Shown here one piece after another: positions 28,254 through 37,188 of a stretch of DNA of 64,000 bases. A program made the translations under genes and the position numbers. Below the pieces are notes generated by a model that worked only from the letters and a program-made list of their open reading frames with translations, had not been told where the DNA came from and did not search any database. Source of the stretch: Sipunculus nudus (lineage: Eukaryota; Annelida; Sipuncula; Golfingiida; Sipunculidae). The stretch's first letter is position 1. Each line of letters begins with the position of its first letter. Where the stretch lies: the NCBI GenBank assembly GCA_026874595.1, contig JAPPUL010000082.1, forward strand, positions 1,056,001 to 1,120,000, given 5' to 3'.

Positions 28254-29603
28254 ATGAAAAAGGGTGATGGGTTTAAATCGGATTATGAGGCACAATGTTC
28301 ATTTTGTGGACGTAGTCAAGAGAAAGTAGACAAATTGATAGCAGGCTATGGGGTATTTATATGCGATGGATGCGTGGAAGCTTGTAGAGATATAATAATA
28401 GAGAACAGTAGCAAAGGGAGAAAAGAGATAGAAGAGGGAGATATAAAGAAACCTAAAGCAATAAAATCGATATTAGATGAATATGTTATATTGCAAGATG
28501 AGGCTAAGAAGATTTTATCTGTAGCAGTATATAATCATTTCAAAAGGATATTGTTAAAACAGGAGAAAACAAAGGAACCTAGTAAAGAAGGGCTTATAGG
28601 GAAGATAGATAAGGATGAAGTTTTGCTTGAGAAAAGCAATATATTGTTAATAGGGAATACAGGCACAGGAAAGACTTTGCTAGCCCGGACCTTGGCAAAG
28701 ATATTAGATGTACCATTTGCGATGGTAGATGCAACGACTTTAACAGAGGCAGGATATGTAGGAGAGGATGTTGAGAATATATTATTAAAGTTGATCCAAA
28801 ACGCAAGTAAGGGAGAGGGGGCTGATATAAAGGAAGCAGTAGCAGATGCAGAGGTTGGGATAATCTATATAGATGAGATAGACAAGATAGGGAGGAAGAC
28901 GGAAAACGCCTCAATAACCCGAGATGTATCTGGCGAAGGAGTACAACAAGCATTATTAAAGATAATAGAGGGAACAGTAGCATCAGTACCGCCTCATGGA
29001 GGGAGGAAGCATCCGCACCAAGAATTGTTAAAGATAGATACAACAAATATACTATTTATAGTGGGGGGGGCATTTATAGGGCTTGATAAGATAATTCAAT
29101 CTCGTTTAGGAAGGAATACGGTAGGCTTTGTAAGTGGTACTGACAAGGAACGCAAGGGTAAAGGTAGGTATCGAGGAACGAATAAAGGGAGTAATTCAGC
29201 TAGTATATTAAAGTATGTAGTGCCTGACGATTTGGTAAAATATGGCTTGATCCCTGAGTTTATAGGACGCTTACCTTCTGTAACGTCGCTTGATAATTTA
29301 GATAGGAAGGCCTTGGTGCGAATATTGACGGAGCCGAAGAATGCGTTAATAAAGCAGTATAAGAAGATTTTTGAGATGGAAGGGGTTGAACTTGAGTTTA
29401 CAGACGAGGCTCTTGATACGATAGGAGAACAGGCTTTAAATCAAAAGACGGGTGCACGTGGTCTTAAGTTTATATTAGAAGATGTTATGCTTGAATTAAT
29501 GTATGAGATACCTTCTTCTGAAGCTAAGAAGGTAGTCATTACAAAAGAGGTGATAGAAAAAAAAGAGGAGCCTCTTATTATTTGTAATAAAAAATCGGCT
29601 TAG
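28254..29603 (+). CDS. clpX: ATP-dependent Clp protease ATP-binding subunit ClpX
   Basis: ClpX unfolds substrates for ClpP. The N-terminal zinc domain has CSFCGRS and CDGCVEAC (four cysteines). Walker A is GNTGTGKT (134-141), Walker B is [10 protein letters not shown], and the substrate-gripping pore loop is GYVGED. The segment before Walker A ([20 protein letters not shown]) and the insert after NTVGF ([15 protein letters not shown]) are longer than in E. coli. Total length is 449. AGGAG lies five bases before the ATG. Confidence 0.97.
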   Translation: MKKGDGFKSDYEAQCSFCGRSQEKVDKLIAGYGVFICDGCVEACRDIIIENSSKGRKEIEEGDIKKPKAIKSILDEYVILQDEAKKILSVAVYNHFKRILLKQEKTKEPSKEGLIGKIDKDEVLLEKSNILLIGNTGTGKTLLARTLAKILDVPFAMVDATTLTEAGYVGEDVENILLKLIQNASKGEGADIKEAVADAEVGIIYIDEIDKIGRKTENASITRDVSGEGVQQALLKIIEGTVASVPPHGGRKHPHQELLKIDTTNILFIVGGAFIGLDKIIQSRLGRNTVGFVSGTDKERKGKGRYRGTNKGSNSASILKYVVPDDLVKYGLIPEFIGRLPSVTSLDNLDRKALVRILTEPKNALIKQYKKIFEMEGVELEFTDEALDTIGEQALNQKTGARGLKFILEDVMLELMYEIPSSEAKKVVITKEVIEKKEEPLIICNKKSA

Positions 29604-29613
29604 CTTTTAATGT

Positions 29614-30414
29614 TTAATATGGGCCTTGTTTACCGGCTTGGTTTTTTAATAGAGGATGAGTTTTTAGTTCATTTGTAATTTTCTCTATATTGCTTATTAT
29701 TTGTTTTAAATCCTTGGCCATTTCTTCATCTTTTAATATTCGCCCTATAGGTTTATTTACATCATCTATATCTTTTGCTATAGTGTTTATTGTTTTAACA
29801 AGTTTATTAGTATTTAGTAACACATTATTTAGCTTGTCTGACGATTCATATAAATTTGTGATGGCGCTTTGCATTTCTTTACTTTGTAAATGAGTCCTTA
29901 TCTCCTTTAAGATTACACCCAGATCTTCGATTATTCCTTTATCTATTTTATCCATAGCTTTGTCTAATTTGTTTATTATTGAATTTATATTCTGAGTACT
30001 TTCTGCGTGAAAGAGAGGAATTTCCTTTCCATCTGCTAACTTTGTCGTTTCTCTTTTTTTATAGGTTTGAGAATCAAAAGATATTAATAGATACTTTTCT
30101 CCTAAAAGGCTTGCACTGTTTACCTTGAATTTAGGCTTTTTGGACTTTATTAACTCGTTTATTGTTTCATCGTAGATTATTATCTTTGCCTCGGCTTTAT
30201 CTACATTGTGGTATAAATCTAATACCGTTCCTATCCGTATCCCCCCAAATAGCTTTACATGTCCTCCTTCAAGTAAATTATCAAGAAAATCAAAACGTAC
30301 TACATAATGTTTGCCTTCCCTCTCAAAACTTATATCCTTTATGAAGAATATTGCTATAAATAAACTGATAAGCGAAAGTAAGAAAGTAATTCCTATCTTT
30401 ATTTCGTTTTTCAT
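29614..30414 (-). CDS. MCE/MlaD-family phospholipid transport protein
   Basis: MCE proteins bind lipid in the periplasm and carry it between membranes. An N-terminal anchor (about 7-26) is followed by one MCE domain (about 37-112: FLDNLLEGGHVKLFGGIRIGTV and SLLGEKYLLISF), then a helical tail of about 110 residues that could form a coiled coil. The ATPase and permease partners (MlaE/MlaF type) are not in the window. It converges on clpX with a 10-base gap. Confidence 0.85.
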   Translation of the reverse strand: MKNEIKIGITFLLSLISLFIAIFFIKDISFEREGKHYVVRFDFLDNLLEGGHVKLFGGIRIGTVLDLYHNVDKAEAKIIIYDETINELIKSKKPKFKVNSASLLGEKYLLISFDSQTYKKRETTKLADGKEIPLFHAESTQNINSIINKLDKAMDKIDKGIIEDLGVILKEIRTHLQSKEMQSAITNLYESSDKLNNVLLNTNKLVKTINTIAKDIDDVNKPIGRILKDEEMAKDLKQIISNIEKITNELKTHPLLKNQAGKQGPY

Positions 30415-30513
30415 ACTCTTTTTAACCTTTTTTTGATACTTCCATATAACCTTGATAAGTTTCTAAACATTATTTTAAATCTTAAGTACTTAATATAATA
30501 ACTTCTTTAATAA

Positions 30514-31752
30514 CTATTTTAACTTAAACTTCTTTCTTAGATATAATAAAGCTTCTTCTTTACTCTTTATAATGCCCGATAATTGCATGTCTTCTATCTC
30601 ATACAATATATTTTTAAAAAGAGGACTTGGTCTAAATCCAAGTTTTATAAGTTCTTTCCCATCTATTACATGCTCAGGATATAAATCCTCTTTACGATTA
30701 TACTCTTTAAGTTTAAGCTTTGCATATCTATAACTACTTAAATCATCCCCCATAACCACCTTTAAAGCTCTATACAACTCAAGAGCACATATAAAATATT
30801 CTCTTCTTATAAGTCGTTTCAATTTGCTTATGAGAAGTTCCTTTATAGAGTCTATCTCATCAATATAGCCAAGTACATTATAAATATATTGTTGCTCTTT
30901 ATTTGTAAGTTTTAAGCCTTTAGTAATATTTAAAATATAATCTTTGCCAAATCTTTCATATACCTTATATAGCAAGCACGCAAATACTTGCTCAAATGAT
31001 TCCTTATTTAACTCCTTTAGTACTTTTATTGTATATTCTATCGCCTCTTCTTTATCTTCTAGTTCGTATATATTTGGTATTAGCTTTTTTAGTAAACCTG
31101 ATTTTGCAAGTAGTTGGACCCCTTTATCTGCATTTTCGCATGTGAGCAGCTTTATAAGTTCATCGCGTATTCTCTCTTTGCTTACTACTTTTATCTCTTT
31201 TGAAAGCAATATTATAGTAGCCCATGTCTTATCTTCTATTTCGTAGTTTAGCAGCGTTGCAAAGCGTATTGCTCGAAGTAAGCGCAATTTGTCATCTGTA
31301 AAGCGTTTTATTGGGTCTCCTATGCACTTTATTTCTTTATTTTCAAGTGATTTATATCCTCCCACAAAGTCAAGCAGCTTCTCTTTTATTGGGTCGTAGA
31401 GCATACCGTTTATTGTAAAATCTCGCCTTAATACATCTTCTTTTGCGTTTGATGGATAGATCTTTGAAGGACGTCGTCCATCGTAATATTTGCCATCTCG
31501 ACGGAAGGTTGCAACTTCATAATGACGCCCTGATATAACTACTATTACAACCCCAAACTGTATCCCAACTTCTATTGTATATTTAAATAACCTTTTTATA
31601 GCATCTGGACGTGCACTCGTTGCAATATCTATATCTTTATAGCTCTTACCAAGTAGTTTGTCCCGTACGCAACCACCAGCAAAATAAGCCTCATAACCAC
31701 TATCTTGTAACTTTTTTACTATTTTTATTGCTTTATGCTCTATTTGCTCCAT
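30514..31752 (-). CDS. cca: CCA tRNA nucleotidyltransferase
   Basis: This class II nucleotidyltransferase adds or repairs the tRNA 3' CCA end. FAGGCVRDKLLG (25-36) with DID (40-42) forms the active site; RRDFTINGMLYD and DDKLRLLRAIRFA are hallmark motifs of the CCA/poly(A)-polymerase family. A poly(A) polymerase function is an alternative, but both tRNA genes in this window lack an encoded CCA, which makes CCA addition necessary. The length of 412 fits the short CCA type. Confidence 0.85.
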   Translation of the reverse strand: MEQIEHKAIKIVKKLQDSGYEAYFAGGCVRDKLLGKSYKDIDIATSARPDAIKRLFKYTIEVGIQFGVVIVVISGRHYEVATFRRDGKYYDGRRPSKIYPSNAKEDVLRRDFTINGMLYDPIKEKLLDFVGGYKSLENKEIKCIGDPIKRFTDDKLRLLRAIRFATLLNYEIEDKTWATIILLSKEIKVVSKERIRDELIKLLTCENADKGVQLLAKSGLLKKLIPNIYELEDKEEAIEYTIKVLKELNKESFEQVFACLLYKVYERFGKDYILNITKGLKLTNKEQQYIYNVLGYIDEIDSIKELLISKLKRLIRREYFICALELYRALKVVMGDDLSSYRYAKLKLKEYNRKEDLYPEHVIDGKELIKLGFRPSPLFKNILYEIEDMQLSGIIKSKEEALLYLRKKFKLK

Positions 31753-31911
31753 ATTCTTTTGGTTATTTGTTTAACTTATTTTATATGCAATATATTGTCA
31801 TTGCAATAGTAATATAGTATTTTAATTTATTATCTGTTTTTACTAAATTTATAGTGTTTTTACTATAATATTTATGTGTTAATATATTAATCTTATTAAA
31901 GAAATGTTCTT

Positions 31912-32469
31912 ATGAAAGAAATATTTAAAACTTTTGTTTTAAGCTCTTGTGAAAAAAGGAATGCATTGGCACATAAAAACTATGACATAAACAAAGCCCC
32001 TCATAAAGATGATAATCCGAGTATAGAAAGTATAGAAGAAGGGCATAGTGATAGTTTAAAAGATAAAGCACAAACTCCTTTTATAGATTTTGACTTTGCT
32101 CCCATCGATCATGATGAGCTTCTCTATTCAAAGTCTTATAATAAAGATAATCCTTCTTCAGAATTAGATAGTCTTGACTCTCTTAATTTGTTCAATTATG
32201 AAGATGATGGCCATAACTCAGATTCAAAAGCTTATGATACTTCATTAGAGCCTATTAAAGATAGTGACTTTAAGGAGGTTGATACTAGCGATTACAATTC
32301 TAAAGACTCAGCTCTTAGCCTATCTAATGAAGAGTTAGATAATTTAAGAAGTGTATTTAAAACTTTAGATGATTTATTTATTAATTTGCCTGATGACGTT
32401 ATTAGAGAATTTACTATGTCCTCTATTTATATTCGATATAATAACTTGTTAGATAAGCTTGGCATATAA
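31912..32469 (+). CDS. Acidic protein with a spirochaete-like C-terminal motif
   Basis: The first 130 residues are Asp, Ser, Glu and Asn rich and probably disordered. The last 45 residues (NEELDNLRSVFKTLDDLFINL then PDDVIREFTMSS and YNNLLDKLGI) form a compact helical segment that resembles the C-terminal ends of small uncharacterised spirochaete proteins with an LPDEVI..F..S....Y..V...YGI pattern. No signal peptide is seen. It stands alone between two minus-strand genes. Confidence 0.6.
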   Translation: MKEIFKTFVLSSCEKRNALAHKNYDINKAPHKDDNPSIESIEEGHSDSLKDKAQTPFIDFDFAPIDHDELLYSKSYNKDNPSSELDSLDSLNLFNYEDDGHNSDSKAYDTSLEPIKDSDFKEVDTSDYNSKDSALSLSNEELDNLRSVFKTLDDLFINLPDDVIREFTMSSIYIRYNNLLDKLGI

Positions 32470-32517
32470 ACATTTTTATGATAACCGCTACATTAATATC
32501 TACATTAATATCTACAT

Positions 32518-33954
32518 TTATTTGTTATTAAGTATTTTTGTTTTGTTTGTTACTTTTTTAAAAAATATGTTCAACCTAATGTAAACTTCTATTATAGTAT
32601 CTTTAATACTGTCTCGTCCACTTAGCTTCAAAGCAAATAATATGCATCCTAGAGGATATATTATAAGCGCTGGTAGCCAACCAGCCGTAAACGAAGAGAG
32701 TATATTCTGTTTAAATAAAGATTCTGCTACAAAGACTATTACAAAAAATAGCAATATTACTATTATGCTAATTCCAAGTCCAAACGTTTTCCCAGCTCGT
32801 TTAGAAAAAATACCTAAAGGGCCGCCAAGTATCGCAAAAGCACAGGCCATTGCAGTAATACATAACTTCCTGTTAAATAAGAACTCTTCATATGCTATAT
32901 TGTCTTTTGTGCTATTGCTTAGCATGCTCTTTTGTACTTGTTTTATATAACGTTTAATTTTTATATTTATTTTCTTACGTGCTCTTCTGTGCTTTAATTG
33001 TTGCTTTTTATAACTTTCACTTTTCGTATAAGCCTCTTTTGTTTGCTTATTGAAGTCTTTATAATCTTGGTCTATTTTGATTTTGTTGACCTTCAATATA
33101 GCTATTGAGTGCATTTTATCTAGAGTGCTCATTGTATAGTATGCCTTTTTAGACTCTATCTCTTGTACGAATTCTGTTAAACTCCATAATAAATGTCCGC
33201 CGGGTATCTCTGAAGGATATTCTTGATCTGGAATATATATCGTTTGTTGAGTTATAAATTGCTCATCAAATGAGGCTTTCTTCTTTTTGACATCTGTTGT
33301 ATTTAAAGGTTGACTTACTGAATTATAAAGTATTAATGGGAAAACATTGTATTTATGATCTTTTGAAAGTATCATACCTTTGGGAGCAAATATTATTCTA
33401 TCCTCCGTATTATAATTTATTCTTACGTTTTGCAATTCCTGAGTTTTTGGGTCTACGCGGTCAACAGTTATACTTATGTTATCGATTGTATTATAGGAAT
33501 TATTCTTTGCAAGCTCTGAGGTTGGATTTTCATAATATATCTCTATTTTTGATTTTATGTATTCCTTTACCCCAGGCGGATATATGTATTCATAAAAGAA
33601 TAAAGAAAAGGCACTTATAAATACTCCAAATGTTACAACGGGTAAAAATATCTTTAATAAACTTACTCCACAAGACCTCATTGCAGTTATTTCACTATCA
33701 TCAGATAATCTGCCTATTGCAAGTAATGCAGCTATTACAACTGCTATGGGTAGTGTTATTTGTAGTATTAGAGGTAAGTATAAAACCAAAAGAGCTAAAG
33801 CCTTTATTACGGATGCCCCATGTTCTACAGAAATTTTTATTACATAAAAAAGATGTCCTATAAGTATTACTGACGTTAAAAACCCAAGTCCTATCAAATA
33901 GTTTGGGATTATTTCTCTTGTAATGTATCTTATTAGAATAAATCTTTCTCTCAT
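32518..33954 (-). CDS. LptF/LptG-family lipopolysaccharide export permease
   Basis: YjgP/YjgQ-type permeases draw LPS from the inner membrane in the LptBFG complex. The 478-residue protein has N-terminal helices (about 12-32, 48-75 and 98-122), a periplasmic beta-jellyroll-like domain, and C-terminal helices (about 368-450). The motif LPLILQITLPIAVVIAALLAIGRLSDDSEITAMRS is split here: LPLILQITLP, then GRLSDDSEITAMRSCGVS. A charged Lys-rich insertion (about 290-345) is not usual. It begins at the base after the lysS stop codon. Its partner permease and LptB are not in the window. Confidence 0.85.
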   Translation of the reverse strand: MRERFILIRYITREIIPNYLIGLGFLTSVILIGHLFYVIKISVEHGASVIKALALLVLYLPLILQITLPIAVVIAALLAIGRLSDDSEITAMRSCGVSLLKIFLPVVTFGVFISAFSLFFYEYIYPPGVKEYIKSKIEIYYENPTSELAKNNSYNTIDNISITVDRVDPKTQELQNVRINYNTEDRIIFAPKGMILSKDHKYNVFPLILYNSVSQPLNTTDVKKKKASFDEQFITQQTIYIPDQEYPSEIPGGHLLWSLTEFVQEIESKKAYYTMSTLDKMHSIAILKVNKIKIDQDYKDFNKQTKEAYTKSESYKKQQLKHRRARKKINIKIKRYIKQVQKSMLSNSTKDNIAYEEFLFNRKLCITAMACAFAILGGPLGIFSKRAGKTFGLGISIIVILLFFVIVFVAESLFKQNILSSFTAGWLPALIIYPLGCILFALKLSGRDSIKDTIIEVYIRLNIFFKKVTNKTKILNNK

Positions 33955-35529
33955 TTATAAACTGTTTAGCTTTAAAGCTTCTTTAAATCTATTACGGATA
34001 AACGGATAATCAAGGCCTGATAATAGAGTACCTATACGTGGCCCTTGCTTTTTACCAATAAATAACATGTATATAATTTTAAACCCCTCACTTGCCTTAA
34101 GCCCAACTTTTTGGGTTGCCTCATATACCCCCTGATGTATCTCTTCTGCACTTAAATTCTCCCTTTCAAATATTTCTAACACTGCCTTTATAAATAATTT
34201 GCTTTGAGCATTTAATTCCTCTTTAAGCTCTTTACTAACTCTCTCTTTTAAAGAGAATATATGATGCTCCCCTGCACACTTTGAAAGCCAGCGTTTTGAA
34301 TACTTTATCCTAACTTCTACCGTCGATATATCTTCTTCTGATAAAGCTTCTCCTTTCATCTTACACACTTTTGATTTTACATCCACTCCAGGAATTTGAA
34401 CTAGTGTTGCTATTGTTGAAAATCTAGGATAAAAACTCTTTTTCAAACTCTTTTTAACGTCGTTTATTTGGGCATATTCAAAGGCCTTAACAAGCTCTTC
34501 TTTTTCAGAATCATTGTCAAAAAATACATTACCCAACCTGTCATACTCATCAAATAATCTTGGTATGGTATCTCCTTCTGGAGCAAAATCTATTATCGAT
34601 GTAGGACTATATCTTATCATCAAAAAGATAAGTAGCTCAGGAGGCAGTAGATAAGATATATCCGTACTACTTGAGCCTATCCCTTTTGATGAACTCATTT
34701 TCTTTTTGCCAGTAAGAAAAAACTCATAGGGTATGTTATAAGGCGCCTTTTTATTAAAAAGTTCTTTGTATATTGCACTTGACACATCTCTTGAGCCGCC
34801 CTTTGAACTGTGATCTTTGCCCGCACCTTCTACACTAACCTTTAGAATATTCCATTTGCCAACCCATTCAAGTTTCCAAGGTAATTTAGCACCCCCGTCA
34901 AATGGACTTGTCTTACCTTTATAGCCACATCCAACTGCCCATTTAACTAACGACTTCTCACATGTGTATTCCACTTCCTTACCGTCAAAATTGCTTACAA
35001 GCGTCGTTCCTATCTTTCCACACTCCTCGCATATAACTTGTAAAGGATGCCAATCAAAACGCTTTTTTGAACCACTTACTTTGTAATATATCTCTTTAAT
35101 CTTAGCTTCATTATTAAGTAGTATTTCTATAGTCTCATTCATCTTCCCGCTTTTATAAAACTCGCTCATCCTATACATAGTTGGATATATCCCAAGAGAA
35201 TTATATACCTCGGCAAACTCACTCATATAATACTCTGCAAAACTACCCTTAAAAGACTCATCAGGCGAGGGCACATGACAAAGTGGTTTGCCCATATACT
35301 CCTTCCACTTATCGTCAATCCCAAAAGGAAGCTCATCAACAGGATCATAATCATCAATTCCATAGTAGAATGTTGGATTTTTATCATTGCGTTTTAAAGC
35401 TTTGTATATGGCATCGTGGATAACAACTCCTCGTAAGGAGCCTATATGTACGCGCCCGGATGGCGTTTTAGAATCGTTTATTACTTCGTTTTGTCCAAGT
35501 TCGCTTTCTATTTTATCTATCCAAAACAT
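33955..35529 (-). CDS. lysS: Lysyl-tRNA synthetase, class I
   Basis: This is the class I (archaeal/spirochaetal-type) LysRS, unrelated to the class II enzyme. The nucleotide motif is VHIGS (27-31), and the KMSKS-like loop is KMSSS (277-281). It has four zinc-candidate cysteines in ICEECGKIG and TCEKSLVKWAVGCGY. Length (524) fits the family. The enzyme is usual in archaea, spirochaetes and some alphaproteobacteria, which supports a spirochaete source. lptF/G begins immediately after its stop. Confidence 0.95.
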   Translation of the reverse strand: MFWIDKIESELGQNEVINDSKTPSGRVHIGSLRGVVIHDAIYKALKRNDKNPTFYYGIDDYDPVDELPFGIDDKWKEYMGKPLCHVPSPDESFKGSFAEYYMSEFAEVYNSLGIYPTMYRMSEFYKSGKMNETIEILLNNEAKIKEIYYKVSGSKKRFDWHPLQVICEECGKIGTTLVSNFDGKEVEYTCEKSLVKWAVGCGYKGKTSPFDGGAKLPWKLEWVGKWNILKVSVEGAGKDHSSKGGSRDVSSAIYKELFNKKAPYNIPYEFFLTGKKKMSSSKGIGSSSTDISYLLPPELLIFLMIRYSPTSIIDFAPEGDTIPRLFDEYDRLGNVFFDNDSEKEELVKAFEYAQINDVKKSLKKSFYPRFSTIATLVQIPGVDVKSKVCKMKGEALSEEDISTVEVRIKYSKRWLSKCAGEHHIFSLKERVSKELKEELNAQSKLFIKAVLEIFERENLSAEEIHQGVYEATQKVGLKASEGFKIIYMLFIGKKQGPRIGTLLSGLDYPFIRNRFKEALKLNSL

Positions 35530-35653
35530 TTATTTACAAGTCCTTTCTTTTTTTAATAATATGTCCATAAAACACATACTTACACGCTTATATTAATAAG
35601 GTATTTTATATAATAATATAATAAGATAGAATGTTAGTTAGTTAATTTGCGGA

Positions 35654-35717
35654 TAAGGAACTTCTTAGTACGTATTACGTTCCTTAGTATAAGGATTTCA
35701 TTAGTATAAGGATTTCA
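35654..35717 (+). promoter_or_regulatory. Inverted repeat and 17-bp direct repeat before bioF
   Basis: TAAGGAAC (35654-35661) and GTTCCTTA (35679-35686) are perfect 8-bp inverted arms with 17 bases between. They overlap the first of two exact copies of TTAGTATAAGGATTTCA (35684-35700 and 35701-35717); the second supplies AAGGA before the bioF start. The inverted repeat could be an operator, though it does not match the known BirA half-site. Role is inferred. Confidence 0.4.
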
Positions 35718-35719
35718 TT

Positions 35720-36922
35720 GTGAAGAGTTTTTATGAATATATAAGTTTGAAACTAGACAGTTTAAGAAGATATGACCTTTATAGAAAGATAAATGACAAA
35801 GAAAACAAAATAGGTCCTCGGACTAACGGCATTGAACTTAATATAGATGCACTTGGCCTTGAGAATTATATATGCTTTTCGTCAAATGACTATCTTGGTC
35901 TTGCAAATAACGAAGTTGTACTTGACAGAACAATAAAGGAGCTAAAACAATATGGCAGTGGTTCTACGGGCTCAAGGCTTATATCAGGCAATACAAAAGC
36001 TCATGTAAGACTTGAGGATAAGATAGCAAAATATAAGAATAAGGAAAAGGCACTTCTTTTTGGATCTGGGTATCTTGCAAATCTGGCATTACTATCAAGT
36101 TTAGCGACTTTAAAGGATTTGATACTGGGGGATGAGCTTAATCATGCAAGTATTATGGATGGATGTCGTTTATCGCGGGCTTACTTTATAACTTATCCAC
36201 ATTGTGATATGGACTTTATAAGGGATTATCTAAAGAAGGAAAGGCATAAAGCAAGATACGTATTTATAGTTACAGATGCATTATTTAGCATGGATGGAGA
36301 CATAGTTCCACTTAAGGATTTATATGAGATATGTAGTGAGTTTGATGCTATACCGATACTTGATGAAGCGCATTCAACAGGGGTATTGGGGCCTAAGGGA
36401 GAGGGTATTGAGAGTTTTTTGGGGATAAGTTATTCTGATGGTATAATAATGGGGACATTAAGCAAAGCACTTGGTAGTTACGGAGCATTTGTTTGTGCTA
36501 AAGAGGTTTTGATAGATTATCTTATAAACAAAGCCCGTCCTTTTATTTATACAACAGCCCTCTCGCCTGCAGATGTACTTAATTCATATCACAGTTTATG
36601 CTTAATCGAAGAGAATCCTAAACTAATAGAAGCACTTAGGAACAATATAAGATATATACAAAATTCTTTTAAAGAGCATCTGTCTTTAGATTTTACTGTG
36701 GGAAGCCCTATAATGCCTATAATACTTGGGCAAAGGACAATGGAAGTTGCAAGGAGTTTATTATCAAAAGGGCTTTATGTACAAGGAATAAGGCCGCCGA
36801 CTGTTCCTTATGGCCTTTCTAGATTACGTATTACTATATCTAGCATACATAAAAAAGAAGAGATAGATTATTTGATAACTAAGCTTAGGCAAATACTTCA
36901 AGACGAACTTCCAAAAGCATAG
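35720..36922 (+). CDS. bioF: 8-amino-7-oxononanoate synthase BioF
   Basis: BioF condenses a pimeloyl thioester with alanine to start the biotin ring system. The alpha-oxoamine synthase fold is clear: FSSNDYLGL, GSTGSRLISG, Asp215 in ILDEAHS, and the PLP lysine Lys249 in GTLSKALGSYG. The C-terminal IRPPTVPYGLSRLRITI is characteristic of BioF rather than KBL or serine palmitoyltransferase, although a relaxed-substrate homologue cannot be excluded. The start codon is GTG. No other bio gene is in the window. Confidence 0.88.
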   Translation: MKSFYEYISLKLDSLRRYDLYRKINDKENKIGPRTNGIELNIDALGLENYICFSSNDYLGLANNEVVLDRTIKELKQYGSGSTGSRLISGNTKAHVRLEDKIAKYKNKEKALLFGSGYLANLALLSSLATLKDLILGDELNHASIMDGCRLSRAYFITYPHCDMDFIRDYLKKERHKARYVFIVTDALFSMDGDIVPLKDLYEICSEFDAIPILDEAHSTGVLGPKGEGIESFLGISYSDGIIMGTLSKALGSYGAFVCAKEVLIDYLINKARPFIYTTALSPADVLNSYHSLCLIEENPKLIEALRNNIRYIQNSFKEHLSLDFTVGSPIMPIILGQRTMEVARSLLSKGLYVQGIRPPTVPYGLSRLRITISSIHKKEEIDYLITKLRQILQDELPKA

Positions 36923-37073
36923 GCTAAGTCATTATGTAAGATGCCTTAAAAAAAATATATATTACAAATGTATTAGCATCATATTAGTATATGGTAATCT
37001 TGATATCCTTAATAATTATACTCAATAAGGGCTTACGTAAATATAAGCAATAAAAAGTTTGTCTTATAAGAGC

Positions 37074-37089
37074 TGGCACAAAGTATGCT
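37074..37089 (+). promoter_or_regulatory. Sigma-54-type (-24/-12) promoter candidate
   Basis: TGGCACAAAGTATGCT matches the RpoN consensus TGGCACG-N4-TTGCW except at two positions. The invariant GG (37075-37076) and GC (37087-37088) are ten bases apart as required. The expected start is near 37100, giving a leader of about 90 bases to the porin-like gene at 37189. No activator binding site could be identified. Confidence 0.5.
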
Positions 37090-37188
37090 TAGTAAAAAAA
37101 AAGTCTTTGTCTTTGATGGATATTTAATTAAATTAGTAGCGATAAATTCTACATACCATTTATACTTTAAATTTTAGGAGGAGAGATA

